In this document: positions 35,079 through 44,957 of the stretch, piece after piece
How positions within the stretch are numbered: the stretch's first letter is position 1
How the letters are laid out: each line of letters opens with the position of its first letter
Assembly: GCF_003182155.1 (NCBI RefSeq)
Contig: NZ_QGTG01000006.1
Span: 1-64,000 of the forward strand
Source of the DNA: Chitinophaga sp. S165
Lineage (GTDB): Bacteria; Bacteroidota; Bacteroidia; Chitinophagales; Chitinophagaceae
Length of the DNA stretch: 64,000 bases
Direction: 5' to 3'
Made by a program: the position numbers and the translations under genes
The notes under the pieces: generated by a model
Database searches by the model: none
What the model saw: the letters and a program-made list of their open reading frames with translations, nothing else
What the model was told of the DNA's origin: nothing

Positions 35079-36575
35079 TTAAGTATTTGCAGGTTTCCGC
35101 TGGCCAAAGCCCTGGCGTTGCATATTGCCCCAGCTGTGTTTTTTGCCCGTTATGAAATTGAAATATCCTTTCAGTGCAAAAAACACGATCAGCGGATGGT
35201 AGACGAAGGGTTCAATAAAGGCCATTAAAGCCAGTCCTATTACTTCCCTCCAGGTTTTATAGTGTTTGTAGGTGATCTGGTCCCACAGTATGGCTAAAGT
35301 GGTGATCATCACTGAATAGAAATACACAAATGCCAGCAGGATCAGTGCATTCTGCCAGTTAATATTACCGGTGATGATCAGGTAGAGATAGTAGAAGATG
35401 CCGGTAACTTCCACAATCGGCGCAAGGAATTCAAACAGCAGATTGTACGGCAATACAACCAGCCCAAGCCGTTTATAATGTGGATTGAAAATAACTTTGC
35501 GATGTATGGTGATGATCTCTGCAAGACCACGGCCCCAACGGGTACGCTGACGGCCAAATACTTTCAGGGTGGGAGGGCCTTCTGTCCAGCATTGTGTAGT
35601 GGGAATGTACCTGACCGCATACTTCAGTTTGTTGTCGATCATATACGTACACATACGCGTGACGATATCCATATCTTCCGCGAAAGATTTACTGTCATAA
35701 CCACCGGCTTTGATAGCGATCTCCTTATCAAATAGTCCTAAGCCACCGGACACGTTAGGCACACAGTTGATCACACTCCAGCCCATCTTACCAAGTACAT
35801 AAGCCCGGAGGTACTCCATTTCCTGGAAGCGGGGCAGCCATTTCTCGGGAGGGCGCACGCGGGTAATAACACCTTCATCTATCTCGCAGGAGTTGGCAAG
35901 ACGCAGTGTGGCGCCGGTAGCGATCACTCTGATACTGTCTTCCACCATATGTACATAACCACATTCAGGACAAGGTTCGCCCACCTCTTTGATCTTATTG
36001 TGTTCCTCATCCATGAACGGCTTGATCATTCGGAGCAGCGTATCTTTTTCTATGATACAGTCCACGTCAGTACAAAGGAAGTAGTCATATGATGCCGCAT
36101 TGATGCCTGCATTGGATGCATCCGCTTTACTTTTCCCGTTCACTTTATCGATCACCACCAGTTTTTCATAAGCAGAGTTGGATGATTTGAAAAGCCTCTT
36201 TACCGGTTGTGATTTGATACGCTCGTTGTAAGCGAAGTCCACCTGCTCCAGTTGAAACTCGGTGATCAGTTTTGTGAGGGTATCGTCTGTACTGCCATCG
36301 TTGACAATGATCACCTCAAAACGAGGATAATTCAATGTAAGCAGTGAACGTACATTGGAGATGATCGTTACGCCTTCGTTGAAGGCGGGAGCAATAATAG
36401 ATATACCAGGCGCCAGCGGCGACTGCAGCATTTTATTATAGTCTACATAACTGTTCTTACGCTGGAACCTGATAATGCCGCGCAAGGAAAGAACGGCCAG
36501 CAGTGCATACATGAACAGCATAGTGCAGCCATATATAAAAACAAATCCTTCATAAAAATTTCTGAACAATTCCAC
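35079..36575 (-). CDS. Processive membrane GT2 polysaccharide synthase, copy 2
   Basis: A 498-residue membrane synthase of the cellulose/hyaluronan/PNAG type. One N-terminal membrane segment (about 13-35) and about four C-terminal ones frame the GT-A domain. Its motifs are VNDGSTDD, CTDVDC (D170, D172), FAEDMD, and QRTRWGRG, the QxxRW motif of processive enzymes. Unlike its neighbour, it has an extra segment at about residues 192-215 with CPEC (C202, C205), which could bind metal. The start codon is GTG. It is a tandem paralogue of the gene at 36617 and is closely coupled to the TPR/barrel gene. Confidence 0.9.
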   Translation of the reverse strand: MELFRNFYEGFVFIYGCTMLFMYALLAVLSLRGIIRFQRKNSYVDYNKMLQSPLAPGISIIAPAFNEGVTIISNVRSLLTLNYPRFEVIIVNDGSTDDTLTKLITEFQLEQVDFAYNERIKSQPVKRLFKSSNSAYEKLVVIDKVNGKSKADASNAGINAASYDYFLCTDVDCIIEKDTLLRMIKPFMDEEHNKIKEVGEPCPECGYVHMVEDSIRVIATGATLRLANSCEIDEGVITRVRPPEKWLPRFQEMEYLRAYVLGKMGWSVINCVPNVSGGLGLFDKEIAIKAGGYDSKSFAEDMDIVTRMCTYMIDNKLKYAVRYIPTTQCWTEGPPTLKVFGRQRTRWGRGLAEIITIHRKVIFNPHYKRLGLVVLPYNLLFEFLAPIVEVTGIFYYLYLIITGNINWQNALILLAFVYFYSVMITTLAILWDQITYKHYKTWREVIGLALMAFIEPFVYHPLIVFFALKGYFNFITGKKHSWGNMQRQGFGQRKPANT

Positions 36576-36616
36576 TGTATCTCCTGGTTTTTATAATGAT
36601 AGTTATAAACCGCTCG

Positions 36617-38074
36617 CTATTTCGCTGTGACCGTAGCGGCTGCTTTTTGTGTAGTCTGGAAGCCGCGGCGCTGCATATTCCCCCAGGTACTTTTCCTGCC
36701 CGTAATGAAGTTGTAATATCCCCGGATAGCAAATATTACTATCAATGGATGGTAGAGTACAAATTCCATGAAAGGTGTTAAGCAGAGAAAAGCTACTTCT
36801 TTCCACGTTTTATAATATCTGAATGCAAGCTGGTCCCACACGATGGCTATGGTAGTGATCATTACAGAGTATGTATAAACGAAGAGCAGCAACACAGATG
36901 CCGTAGTCCAGTCAATAAGGCCCAGGCAGGTCATCACGATATAATAAATGATACCGGTAATTTCAATGATAGGCGCGAGCAGTTCAAAGAAGAAGTTATA
37001 AGGGAAGATGATGAGGCCCATCTTTCCATAACGCGGGTTCATGAACATGCCAAAGTGCGCATACATCAGCTGTGCCAGTCCTCTGGCCCAGCGGGTGCGC
37101 TGACGGTTGAATATTTTGACAGATGAAGGGGCTTCTGTCCAGCAGAGTGTTTTGGGAATATAACGGATGGCGTAATCGATCTTATTATCCTGCGCATAGC
37201 GGCACATACGGGTCATCAGTTCCATGTCTTCACCAAAAGAGCTATGATCGTAGCCGCCGGAGCGGATGGCAATTTCCTTGTCGAATAAACCTAGTCCGCC
37301 GGAAACGTTTGGTACACAGTTCAGCAGGCTCCAACCCATTTTACCCAGCACAAAAGCACGTATATATTCTACTTCCTGGAAGCGGGGGAGGAGTTGTTTC
37401 GGTGGGCGCATACGTGTCATTACACCTTCGTCGAACTCGCAGGAATTGGCAATACGAAGTGTAGCGCCTGTAGCTATGACGCGTTTCTTTTCTTCCTGCA
37501 TCACTGGTTTGATCAGTTCGAGCAAAGTGTTCTTGTCGAGAATACAATCTACATCCGTACAAACAAAATGAGGATAAGCTGCTGCATTGATGCCGGCATT
37601 TACAGCATCCGCTTTACTCTTGCCATTCACCTTATCGATGACCATCAATTTAGCGTAGGCAGGATTTGTGGATTTGAAGATCTTTCTGACAGGTTTGGTC
37701 TGTATCTTGGCATTATAGGCAAAGTCGACAGGCACCAGTTCAAACTCATTTATCATCTGCTCCAGGCTGTTGTCGGTACTGCCATCGTTGACGATGATGA
37801 TCTCGTATTTCGGATAGTTCAGCGTCAGCAGTGAACGCACATTGAAGATGATGGTCAGGCCTTCGTTAAAGGCAGGGGCCAGTACGGTAATACCTGGGGC
37901 CAGCGGAGAGCTAAGCAGGATATTTTCCTGGTGGAATTTATCCTTCCTGGCATAAGCCCGGACCGCAATCATAGAAAATACGGCTAGCAACGCGTACGTT
38001 ATCAGCAGTAGTGTACCGTAAATAAAAACAGCGGATTCATAATATCTTCCTATCGTTTCCCATATATTACCCAT
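36617..38074 (-). CDS. Processive membrane GT2 polysaccharide synthase, copy 1
   Basis: A 485-residue membrane synthase with the same plan as its neighbour: one N-terminal helix (about 14-36), a GT-A domain with VNDGSTDN, CTDVDC, FGEDMEL and QRTRWARG, and about four C-terminal membrane helices. The substrate cannot be read from sequence; PNAG-like or other hexosamine polymers are plausible by family. It lacks the CPEC insert of copy 2. It starts 7 bases after the HEAT protein gene and ends 41 bases before copy 2, within one operon. Confidence 0.9.
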   Translation of the reverse strand: MGNIWETIGRYYESAVFIYGTLLLITYALLAVFSMIAVRAYARKDKFHQENILLSSPLAPGITVLAPAFNEGLTIIFNVRSLLTLNYPKYEIIIVNDGSTDNSLEQMINEFELVPVDFAYNAKIQTKPVRKIFKSTNPAYAKLMVIDKVNGKSKADAVNAGINAAAYPHFVCTDVDCILDKNTLLELIKPVMQEEKKRVIATGATLRIANSCEFDEGVMTRMRPPKQLLPRFQEVEYIRAFVLGKMGWSLLNCVPNVSGGLGLFDKEIAIRSGGYDHSSFGEDMELMTRMCRYAQDNKIDYAIRYIPKTLCWTEAPSSVKIFNRQRTRWARGLAQLMYAHFGMFMNPRYGKMGLIIFPYNFFFELLAPIIEITGIIYYIVMTCLGLIDWTTASVLLLFVYTYSVMITTIAIVWDQLAFRYYKTWKEVAFLCLTPFMEFVLYHPLIVIFAIRGYYNFITGRKSTWGNMQRRGFQTTQKAAATVTAK

Positions 38075-38081
38075 CTCACGG

Positions 38082-39209
38082 TCAGAATTTAATTAAAGGG
38101 TTCATACTATGTTTGAGGATCAGTTTATTTTCGGCAGTGGCGGTTTCCACCAGTTCTTCCACAATGCCTTTGGCTGCCCATTGATTCCTGATAATAGATT
38201 TGGCGGCATTTTTACGAACGTCGAAATCAGTGGCATGGAGGAATTCCTGGCGAAGGAAGTCGACATGTTTGCCACTGTTGATGCGGCCTATTGCTTTCAG
38301 TATTTCCAGCCGGCAGTTCAGTGGCTGACTGTCGTACATCTGAAGTAACTTTTCTTCTGCACTTTCCATTTTCAGTTTCCCCAGGCAGTTGATAGCGTCT
38401 GCACGCAGGTAATGGTCTTTGGTATCTAATAATTTCAGTACGGCAGGTAAAGCGCTGATCTGGTTGTAATGCACTACCAGTTTCAGGCAGAAAGAAACAA
38501 TGCTTTTATTAGTGGAATAGGTGATCCATTGGGCGAAGTTGGGAATAGCGATATGTTCGGTAGTGGAAATGATCTTAAAGAGCTCTACCTGGTCCCACAT
38601 AAGGAGGGGCTCTGTTACAACGTCAAAGAATTTGAAAGGCTCGTTCTTGCTCAATTTGATATACGCATGCCTTGCCGCCGCACGTAGTTCCCTGTTGCTG
38701 CTATTAGTAAGAGGAAGTATCGTTACGTCGGCAATGGACATATTCATGCTGCTGAGCTCAACCAGTGCCTGTACTTTCTTATCCCATTTGCGGGATTTCA
38801 TTTTTCTGATGGAGTCCTTATCCAGTTCCAGCTGTATATACAGGTTCCTGAGTTGTTCACCCATGGCTCCACGTACATTATTCCTATAGTCAAGCAGCCG
38901 GTCTATCAGGGCCTGCCTCGCCCATCTGTGCTCAAATACAGGTAGCCGGAATACGTCTATGGGAAGAACGACCTGGTCTGCCGGAACATCACTGGCCAGC
39001 TCGTCGTTGAGCAAGATGTGTTCCATCAGCAGATTGTCTATAACGGGGTGAAGACTGGCGAGTTTTTTCTCCCGCCTATATGCCTTATACCGGCCACGAA
39101 GTATAGACAGGTAGGCTATAATGGTGAAAGTTACCGCAATGACAATAAATACAATTGCGATCTGAATATTCAGGGATGCACCCCTGAAATCATACAGGCT
39201 ATATTCCAT
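38082..39209 (-). CDS. Membrane-anchored HEAT-repeat protein
   Basis: A 375-residue protein with one N-terminal membrane helix (about residues 14-36), then a cytosolic alpha-solenoid of HEAT-like repeats (for example LLDTKDHYLRADAINCLGKLKMESAEEKLLQMY). It has no catalytic motif. Between a response regulator and two GT2 synthases, it is probably a scaffold that couples signalling to the synthase complex. Similar HEAT-plus-GT2 operons occur in Bacteroidota, but the function is not established. Confidence 0.8.
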   Translation of the reverse strand: MEYSLYDFRGASLNIQIAIVFIVIAVTFTIIAYLSILRGRYKAYRREKKLASLHPVIDNLLMEHILLNDELASDVPADQVVLPIDVFRLPVFEHRWARQALIDRLLDYRNNVRGAMGEQLRNLYIQLELDKDSIRKMKSRKWDKKVQALVELSSMNMSIADVTILPLTNSSNRELRAAARHAYIKLSKNEPFKFFDVVTEPLLMWDQVELFKIISTTEHIAIPNFAQWITYSTNKSIVSFCLKLVVHYNQISALPAVLKLLDTKDHYLRADAINCLGKLKMESAEEKLLQMYDSQPLNCRLEILKAIGRINSGKHVDFLRQEFLHATDFDVRKNAAKSIIRNQWAAKGIVEELVETATAENKLILKHSMNPLIKF

Positions 39210-39260
39210 ACAGGACTGGTCAATTAGTTAAGGTTCAGAGGAAAGTAACGCAACAATGTA

Positions 39261-39647
39261 TTATCTGGCGCCGTACTGCATTAGCAGGCGCTTTACTCGT
39301 ATCAGTAGTTCGCCGGGAATGACAGGTTTCTTCAGAAAGTCGTCTGCTCCCAGCTTGAAACCCTCGAGGATCATTTCCTCATTACCTGCATTAGAAACAA
39401 TAATTACCGGAATTGGTTTACCGTCCTTTCTTGTTTTCACTTTGCTGAGGATCTCAAAACCGCTTGCATATGGCATCATAATATCCGTAATGATCAGGTC
39501 ATAATCATAATTGGTATCTTCCAGCCGCTGAAAGGCTTCTTTCCCGTTGGTGACATGTTCTATTTTATACTCTTCCTTATGAAGTATCCTTTCCATTATT
39601 TTAGGCATTACTTCATCGTCCTCGACGAGCAGGATCCTGTTACTCAT
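39261..39647 (-). CDS. Single-domain response regulator
   Basis: A 128-residue stand-alone receiver domain: acidic pocket in LLVEDDE (residues 7-12), phospho-acceptor D55 in ITDIMMP, a switch position near residue 84, and the conserved Lys in LKKPV. It has no output domain, so it must act by protein contact, most likely with the HEAT protein or synthases downstream in the operon. It diverges from the hybrid kinase at 40069, the natural candidate for its phosphodonor. Confidence 0.92.
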   Translation of the reverse strand: MSNRILLVEDDEVMPKIMERILHKEEYKIEHVTNGKEAFQRLEDTNYDYDLIITDIMMPYASGFEILSKVKTRKDGKPIPVIIVSNAGNEEMILEGFKLGADDFLKKPVIPGELLIRVKRLLMQYGAR

Positions 39648-40068
39648 AAATTTGGCTTTTGGTGCAAAGTCGCACTGGTGGAAGATCTTTCTTTCAGCAT
39701 AGATGTATGGTACCTGAATATGAAGGCCGTACCGTACATAGCAGTTGTATCAGTTTGTATGAGAGCATCTTTCATAGTCTCTATGGTTCGATCTTATATA
39801 TACTGAAAAATGGCTTGCAGAGATTTGTTTATACAGAGAAATTATCACACTGTTCACATAGCGAATAATTGTTACTTATTGTAGGTGTATAATATGTTCT
39901 GTGCATTCTTTATGACTCCTTATCAAAGGTAAGGGGCCGGTCTGAAAGAAAGCCCATATTAGGCTTAGAAATATATATCTGCAATGGTAGCCTTCGCTGC
40001 TAACGAAAGAGTATTCATTATATTTGCGAGGTCTTATTGTCGTAAATCCTATTGGCTGTTACATAACC
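39648..40068. other. Divergent control region of the polysaccharide operons
   Basis: 421 bases between the response regulator and hybrid kinase genes. It holds a TATATTTG -7 element at 40019-40026 for the kinase and a CGACTTTG-like element on the minus strand at 39665-39672 for the response regulator. No RNA gene or coding frame is seen. Confidence 0.5.
40019..40026 (+). promoter_or_regulatory. -7 element TATATTTG for the kinase operon
   Basis: An exact TAnnTTTG match 43 bases before the ATG at 40069. It overlaps the TTG at 40024, which argues against that codon as the start. The -33 element is not evident. Confidence 0.45.
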
Positions 40069-43000
40069 ATGAAAAATACCTTAAAACTCCGCTTATTCAC
40101 AGGTTTCGCTTTAGCCCTCATTCTGGTAACTGCAGGAGGTATTTTTTCATATTTCACCTTAACACACCAGCGAACTGAGGGACAATGGGTAGAGCATTCT
40201 TATGAAGTGATCACTACTGCCCAGCGGCTGAACCGGTACGTGTATGAAATTGAATCTTCAGGCGCAGCGTACAGGAGCACACGGGTAAAGAAATTCCTGG
40301 ACCCATACTATCAGACCGGGCCGAAGATATTACCGCTGGCAGGAGACCTGCGTAAGCTGGTAGCAGATAACCCTGTACAATACGCCAGAGCCGGTAAGGT
40401 CGAGAATGGACTGATCGGATTACTGAACTATTGGCAGGAATTAAATCTGAAACGGGACAGTAATTATGTGTTTAGTAACCAGTTGGAAGTTACGCATCAG
40501 GAGCGCGTGTATCTGGATACCGTACATAGTGTGATTACAGCAATGATCGGGGAGGAAAGGGCGCTGCTCATCAACCGGACAGCAGCTAACAAGGCATCAG
40601 TGAGTAGAGCAAATACCGTGGTAGTCCTTAATACCATTTTCATTTTGCTGGTGGCCATTACCCTGATGATCGTTTCTTTCCGTGAACTGAGCAGCAGGAT
40701 GAAGATCCAGCAGGAGCTACGGAGAAAGCTACAGGATGTGGAAGATCTTAATAAGATAACGACTGATAACAACTGGTTGCTGACAGGAATGTCGAAGATC
40801 AACGAAAGTCTGAGTGGAGAACTGGAAGTGGGTGTGGTGGCAAAAAGATGTCTCGATGTGATGGTGAAATATCTGAAAGCACCCGCCGGCGCATTCTATT
40901 GTTTTGATGGAAAGACCAGTCTGTTGAAATTATGTTCGGGTGTAGCTCTTCCTGCCACTGTAAAACGGGAGTATGCATTGGAAGAAGGCATCACCGGTTA
41001 TGCCGCCACAAAAAAAGATATTACGGTTATAGAGAATGTACCTGCCAGTTACTGGAATATTGAAGCGGGCAGTGGTAATATGTTACCGGGAGGGATCGTA
41101 TGTCTGCCCCTGTGGCATAACGACGACTTGATGGGTGTGATAGAACTGGTCGTGTTTGGAAAGGTGGAAGCAGGCATGCTCGAGTTATTGCGTACCACCA
41201 GTAATGCAATTGCTGTTGCAATCAATGCTGCGGACGCGAGGACCAGGGTAATGCAATTGCTGGAACGCGTACAGGAGCAGAAAGAAACATTGGAAACGCA
41301 ACAGGAAGAACTGCGACAGTCTAATGAAGAGCTGACCCGCCAGTCGGAGATCCTGCAGGCGTCTGAAGAGGAATTACGCGTACAGGAAGAAGAGCTGAGA
41401 CAGGTGAATGACGAAATGAGCGTACAGAACAAGGCGCTGGAGATAGCGAGGGAAGAACTGTCTGAAAAGGCGCAGGAACTGGAACAAAGCAGCAGGTATA
41501 AGTCAGAGTTCCTGGCAAATATGTCGCACGAGCTGCGTACGCCCCTCAACAGTGTGTTGATATTAGCACGGCTGCTGGAAGAAAATAAGGACAGCAATCT
41601 GACTAATAAACAGGTAGAATACGCCGGTATCATTCATAAATCAGGCTCGGACCTGCTGAAGCTCATAAACGATATCCTGGACCTCTCAAAGATAGAAGCA
41701 GGCAAAGTGGAAATGAACATAGAGCCAGTATCTGTTAAAGGTATGGTAAGTGATCTGGAGCAGTTGTTCCATGTGGTAGCAGAGCAAAAGAACATTCGTT
41801 TTACTACTGAAATATTACCGGGTGTTCCGGAGATGATCCATACTGATCCGCAACGGTTAGAACAGGTGATCAAAAACCTGTTGTCCAACGCATTCAAGTT
41901 CACACCCGGTGGCGGCGTTATTAAGCTCAGTCTGACGCAGGCGGCAGATGGACTGCATATAGCAGTAAGCGATAGCGGGACAGGTATTCCGGAAGACAAG
42001 CAGCAACTGATCTTTGAGGCTTTCCGACAGGTAGATGGTTCTACCAGCCGGAAGTACGGTGGAACAGGATTAGGGCTCTCCATCAGTAAGGAACTGATGA
42101 AGCGGTTAGGTGGAGAGATCAGGCTTGAAAGCAGGGAAGGAAAAGGAAGCACCTTCACAGTAGTGATGGACACCGATGGAGCGCCTGTAACTGTGAAGGC
42201 TGAAGAGAGAAATATTGAGCTGCCCGTAACGGAGGTGGTACCGGTTGTGCCGATCCCGGAACATCCGGCCTCAGAAACAATGCAGGTAGCAGATGACAGG
42301 AGTAGTTTAAACAAGCAGGATAAGCCGATACTGATAGTGGAAGATGATGTAAACTTTGCAACGATCCTCCGCGATTTTGCTAGGGATAAAGGATATAAGA
42401 CCATTGTGGCCCTGAACGGTAACGACGGTCTGTTCTTTGCCCGTAAATACCTTCCGGCGGCTATCTTGCTGGATATGAACCTACCTCTGATAGATGGTAC
42501 CAGCATGCTGAAGATCCTCAAGAGCCATGAGGACCTTAAACATATACTTGTACACGTTATATCTGCAGGGGAAATATCCATCCAGATCAGGGATAAAATA
42601 GAAGGCTATACGCAAAAGCCTTTGCAGGGGCCTGATATGGAGTCGGTATTTTCAGGAATCAGTGAGCAATTGCAGGCGCGTTTCAAGAAGGTGCTGATCG
42701 TATCTGACGGCGTATTACTGAACCATCCGTCGTTGCAATCGCTCAGCGATAAAAGGCAGTTGAAAACACAGTACAACCATGTGGAGAGCCAGGAGGCGGC
42801 TGCCGGTGAACTGCAACAAAAGAACTATGACGCCATTATCCTGGACGCAGGAACAGATATTGAGGCCGGCATCGGCAAGCTGAATAAGCTCAGACAGCTG
42901 GCAGGCAGTAAGGCGACGCCTATCATTGTATACCTTGATCACGATATTTCAGAGGCGGATGAGCTGAAACTAAAAAAGGAAGCAGCAGCTATTGTTAGAA

Positions 43001-43482
43001 ATTCTACATTTTCTACCGACAGATTGATGGATGAATTGGAACTCTTTTTGTATAAACTGAAGGAGACACCCCAAAAACAAACGGCTCTGGTTGCAGCGTC
43101 GGAAAATGATCTGTCAGGCAAAAAGGTATTGTTAGCAGATGATGACATGCGGAATGTATTTTCTCTCAGCGCACTGCTGGAAGAACAGGGCATCGAGGTG
43201 ATCCCTGCAGCAGATGGAAAAGAAGCACTGGAAAAGCTGGAGGAACATAAGGATATACGGCTGGTGCTCATGGACATTATGATGCCCGAGATGGATGGCT
43301 ATGAAGCTATGCGGCATATCAGGGCTAATGTGCGGCATAAACACCTGCCGGTAATAGCCCTGACTGCGAAAGCAATGACGGGCGACAGGGAGAAGTGTAT
43401 TGCAGCTGGAGCATCTGACTATATTGCGAAACCAATAGACAGCAGCAAACTATTGTCTTTAATACGTGTGTGGATGGTGTAA
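40069..43482 (+). CDS. Hybrid sensor histidine kinase with GAF and three receiver domains
   Basis: A 1137-residue membrane kinase. Two membrane helices (about 8-28 and 182-202) flank a CHASE3-like periplasmic helix domain. Then come a GAF domain (about 230-385), a coiled coil (about 390-470), HisKA (MSHELRTPLN, H487), an ATPase domain (NLLSNAFKFT, DSGTGIP, GTGLGLSI), and three receivers. Receiver 1 has D802 and receiver 3 has D1069; receiver 2 is degenerate (VSDG replaces the acidic pair). It heads an operon with CheR, CheB and a receiver-kinase. Control of the divergent polysaccharide operon is inferred. Confidence 0.93.
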   Translation: MKNTLKLRLFTGFALALILVTAGGIFSYFTLTHQRTEGQWVEHSYEVITTAQRLNRYVYEIESSGAAYRSTRVKKFLDPYYQTGPKILPLAGDLRKLVADNPVQYARAGKVENGLIGLLNYWQELNLKRDSNYVFSNQLEVTHQERVYLDTVHSVITAMIGEERALLINRTAANKASVSRANTVVVLNTIFILLVAITLMIVSFRELSSRMKIQQELRRKLQDVEDLNKITTDNNWLLTGMSKINESLSGELEVGVVAKRCLDVMVKYLKAPAGAFYCFDGKTSLLKLCSGVALPATVKREYALEEGITGYAATKKDITVIENVPASYWNIEAGSGNMLPGGIVCLPLWHNDDLMGVIELVVFGKVEAGMLELLRTTSNAIAVAINAADARTRVMQLLERVQEQKETLETQQEELRQSNEELTRQSEILQASEEELRVQEEELRQVNDEMSVQNKALEIAREELSEKAQELEQSSRYKSEFLANMSHELRTPLNSVLILARLLEENKDSNLTNKQVEYAGIIHKSGSDLLKLINDILDLSKIEAGKVEMNIEPVSVKGMVSDLEQLFHVVAEQKNIRFTTEILPGVPEMIHTDPQRLEQVIKNLLSNAFKFTPGGGVIKLSLTQAADGLHIAVSDSGTGIPEDKQQLIFEAFRQVDGSTSRKYGGTGLGLSISKELMKRLGGEIRLESREGKGSTFTVVMDTDGAPVTVKAEERNIELPVTEVVPVVPIPEHPASETMQVADDRSSLNKQDKPILIVEDDVNFATILRDFARDKGYKTIVALNGNDGLFFARKYLPAAILLDMNLPLIDGTSMLKILKSHEDLKHILVHVISAGEISIQIRDKIEGYTQKPLQGPDMESVFSGISEQLQARFKKVLIVSDGVLLNHPSLQSLSDKRQLKTQYNHVESQEAAAGELQQKNYDAIILDAGTDIEAGIGKLNKLRQLAGSKATPIIVYLDHDISEADELKLKKEAAAIVRNSTFSTDRLMDELELFLYKLKETPQKQTALVAASENDLSGKKVLLADDDMRNVFSLSALLEEQGIEVIPAADGKEALEKLEEHKDIRLVLMDIMMPEMDGYEAMRHIRANVRHKHLPVIALTAKAMTGDREKCIAAGASDYIAKPIDSSKLLSLIRVWMV

Positions 43483-43497
43483 ATCTTGCAGTTTATT

Positions 43498-44319
43498 ATG
43501 AATGAGGTTATCTCCAATGCTGATTTCCTTGATATCATCAACATTATTAAGTTACAATACGGATACGATTTCACCGGCTATGCACAGGCGTCTATAAAGC
43601 GGCGGTTGCTCCGCTTTATGGGACATATGCAACTGAATTCCGCGTTTGAACTGAAATACAGGTTGGTGAATGATCAGGACCTTTTCTCCAGGTTGATACA
43701 GTACGTTACGGTGAATGTTACGGAAATGTTCAGGGACCCTGGTTTCTACAAATCTTTACGGGAACAGGTCTTACCTAAACTGGCAGCTTACCCCAATATT
43801 AAAATATGGCATGCCGGTTGTTCTACGGGAGAAGAGGTATTCTCAATGGCTATACTGTTACAGGAAGCAGGACTGTTAAGCAGGACGAAGATCTATGCAA
43901 CAGATCTGAACCCGGCTAATCTGGAGCGTGCATCTGCCGGTATCCTGCCGCTGGATAACATGAAGGATTTTACACAGAACTATATTCAGTCGGGCGGTCT
44001 GACCGACTTTTCCAATTATTATACAGCCAGGTACGACAACGTACTTATCAAAAAAGAACTACGGCAGCATATTGCATTCTTTCAGCATAATCTGGTTACT
44101 GATAAGGTCTTTAATGAGTTCCAGCTGATCTGCTGCCGGAATGTATTTATTTATTTCAACAGGGAGCTTCAGAACTCGGTATTACAGCTCTTTTTCGATA
44201 GTTTGTCATCAAGGGGATATCTGGCAATGGGGATTAAGGAAACAATGCGTTTTGCAGATCTGCAAGGGAAATTTGAAGTGGTGCATGCGCATAATAAGAT
44301 ATACCGGCGTAAAGAATAG
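43498..44319 (+). CDS. cheR: CheR-type protein-glutamate methyltransferase
   Basis: A 273-residue SAM-dependent methyltransferase of the CheR family. An N-terminal helical domain (about 1-75) precedes the methyltransferase domain with WHAGCSTGEEVFSMAILL (SAM motif I), the ATDLNPANLERA acidic loop, and the CCRNVFIYFN block. In chemotaxis it methylates receptors, but no methyl-accepting receptor is present here, so the target may be the coiled coil of the hybrid kinase. The ATG at 43498 is preferred over the TTG at 43486. It lies 15 bases after the kinase gene. Confidence 0.92.
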   Translation: MNEVISNADFLDIINIIKLQYGYDFTGYAQASIKRRLLRFMGHMQLNSAFELKYRLVNDQDLFSRLIQYVTVNVTEMFRDPGFYKSLREQVLPKLAAYPNIKIWHAGCSTGEEVFSMAILLQEAGLLSRTKIYATDLNPANLERASAGILPLDNMKDFTQNYIQSGGLTDFSNYYTARYDNVLIKKELRQHIAFFQHNLVTDKVFNEFQLICCRNVFIYFNRELQNSVLQLFFDSLSSRGYLAMGIKETMRFADLQGKFEVVHAHNKIYRRKE

Positions 44320-44345
44320 CAGCTCTTTTTTTTGATAGTCATTTT

Positions 44346-44906
44346 ATGAATAGCAAATTTGACGTTATTACAATCGGAGGTTCGGCAGGGAGTCTGCTGG
44401 TGCTGACAGAGCTGCTGGACGCGTTACCTGCTGGCCTGACAGTGCCTGTGATCATTGTACTGCATCGCCTTCGTAATGTACAGAGTGAGATGGGGCGTTT
44501 GTTATCTACAAACAGAAGAATTGTTGAACCGGAAGATAAAGAGCCTGTCAGGGAACATGGTGTTTATCTGGCGCCACAGAACTATCATCTGATGGTAGAG
44601 GCAGACAGGACTTTCATGCTGGACTATTCCGAATTGGTAAATTACAGCCGTCCGTCGATCGATATGACCTTCAGCAGTGTCGCTGAAGTGTATGGCGCAA
44701 GAACATTGGGCATACTGTTAAGTGGGGCCAACAAGGATGGTGCTGCCGGTTTGTGCCAGATCATTAATGCCGGAGGCAGGGGAGTTGTTCAGGACCCTCA
44801 GACGGCTGCATTTGAGGCAATGCCGCAATCGGCTATTGAGATGTGCGGAGGAGTGGAAGTGCTGTCAATTGATAACATTAAGAAAATAATAATAGGTGAA
44901 ACGTAA
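44346..44906 (+). CDS. cheB: CheB-type protein-glutamate methylesterase, no receiver domain
   Basis: A 186-residue CheB catalytic domain with its triad in GGSAGSL (S13), VLHRLRN (H40) and GANKDGAAGL (D131). It would remove methyl groups added by the neighbouring CheR. It lacks the N-terminal receiver domain that normally inhibits CheB, so its control must come from elsewhere, perhaps from the receiver proteins of the operon. It lies 26 bases after cheR. Confidence 0.92.
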   Translation: MNSKFDVITIGGSAGSLLVLTELLDALPAGLTVPVIIVLHRLRNVQSEMGRLLSTNRRIVEPEDKEPVREHGVYLAPQNYHLMVEADRTFMLDYSELVNYSRPSIDMTFSSVAEVYGARTLGILLSGANKDGAAGLCQIINAGGRGVVQDPQTAAFEAMPQSAIEMCGGVEVLSIDNIKKIIIGET

Positions 44907-44957
44907 ATAAGGATTGTTTCGTATATACTTCAGAATAGCCGTTAAAAGAGTTTAGAG

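Noticed and set aside
41634..42581. Long minus-strand frame inside the hybrid kinase gene
   Set aside because: The plus strand encodes intact kinase and receiver motifs; the antisense protein is Ser-rich and featureless.
43486..43497. TTG start for cheR and similar upstream TTG starts for several other genes
   Set aside because: In each case an in-frame ATG slightly downstream gives a normal family start or signal sequence; at 40024 the TTG lies inside a -7 element.
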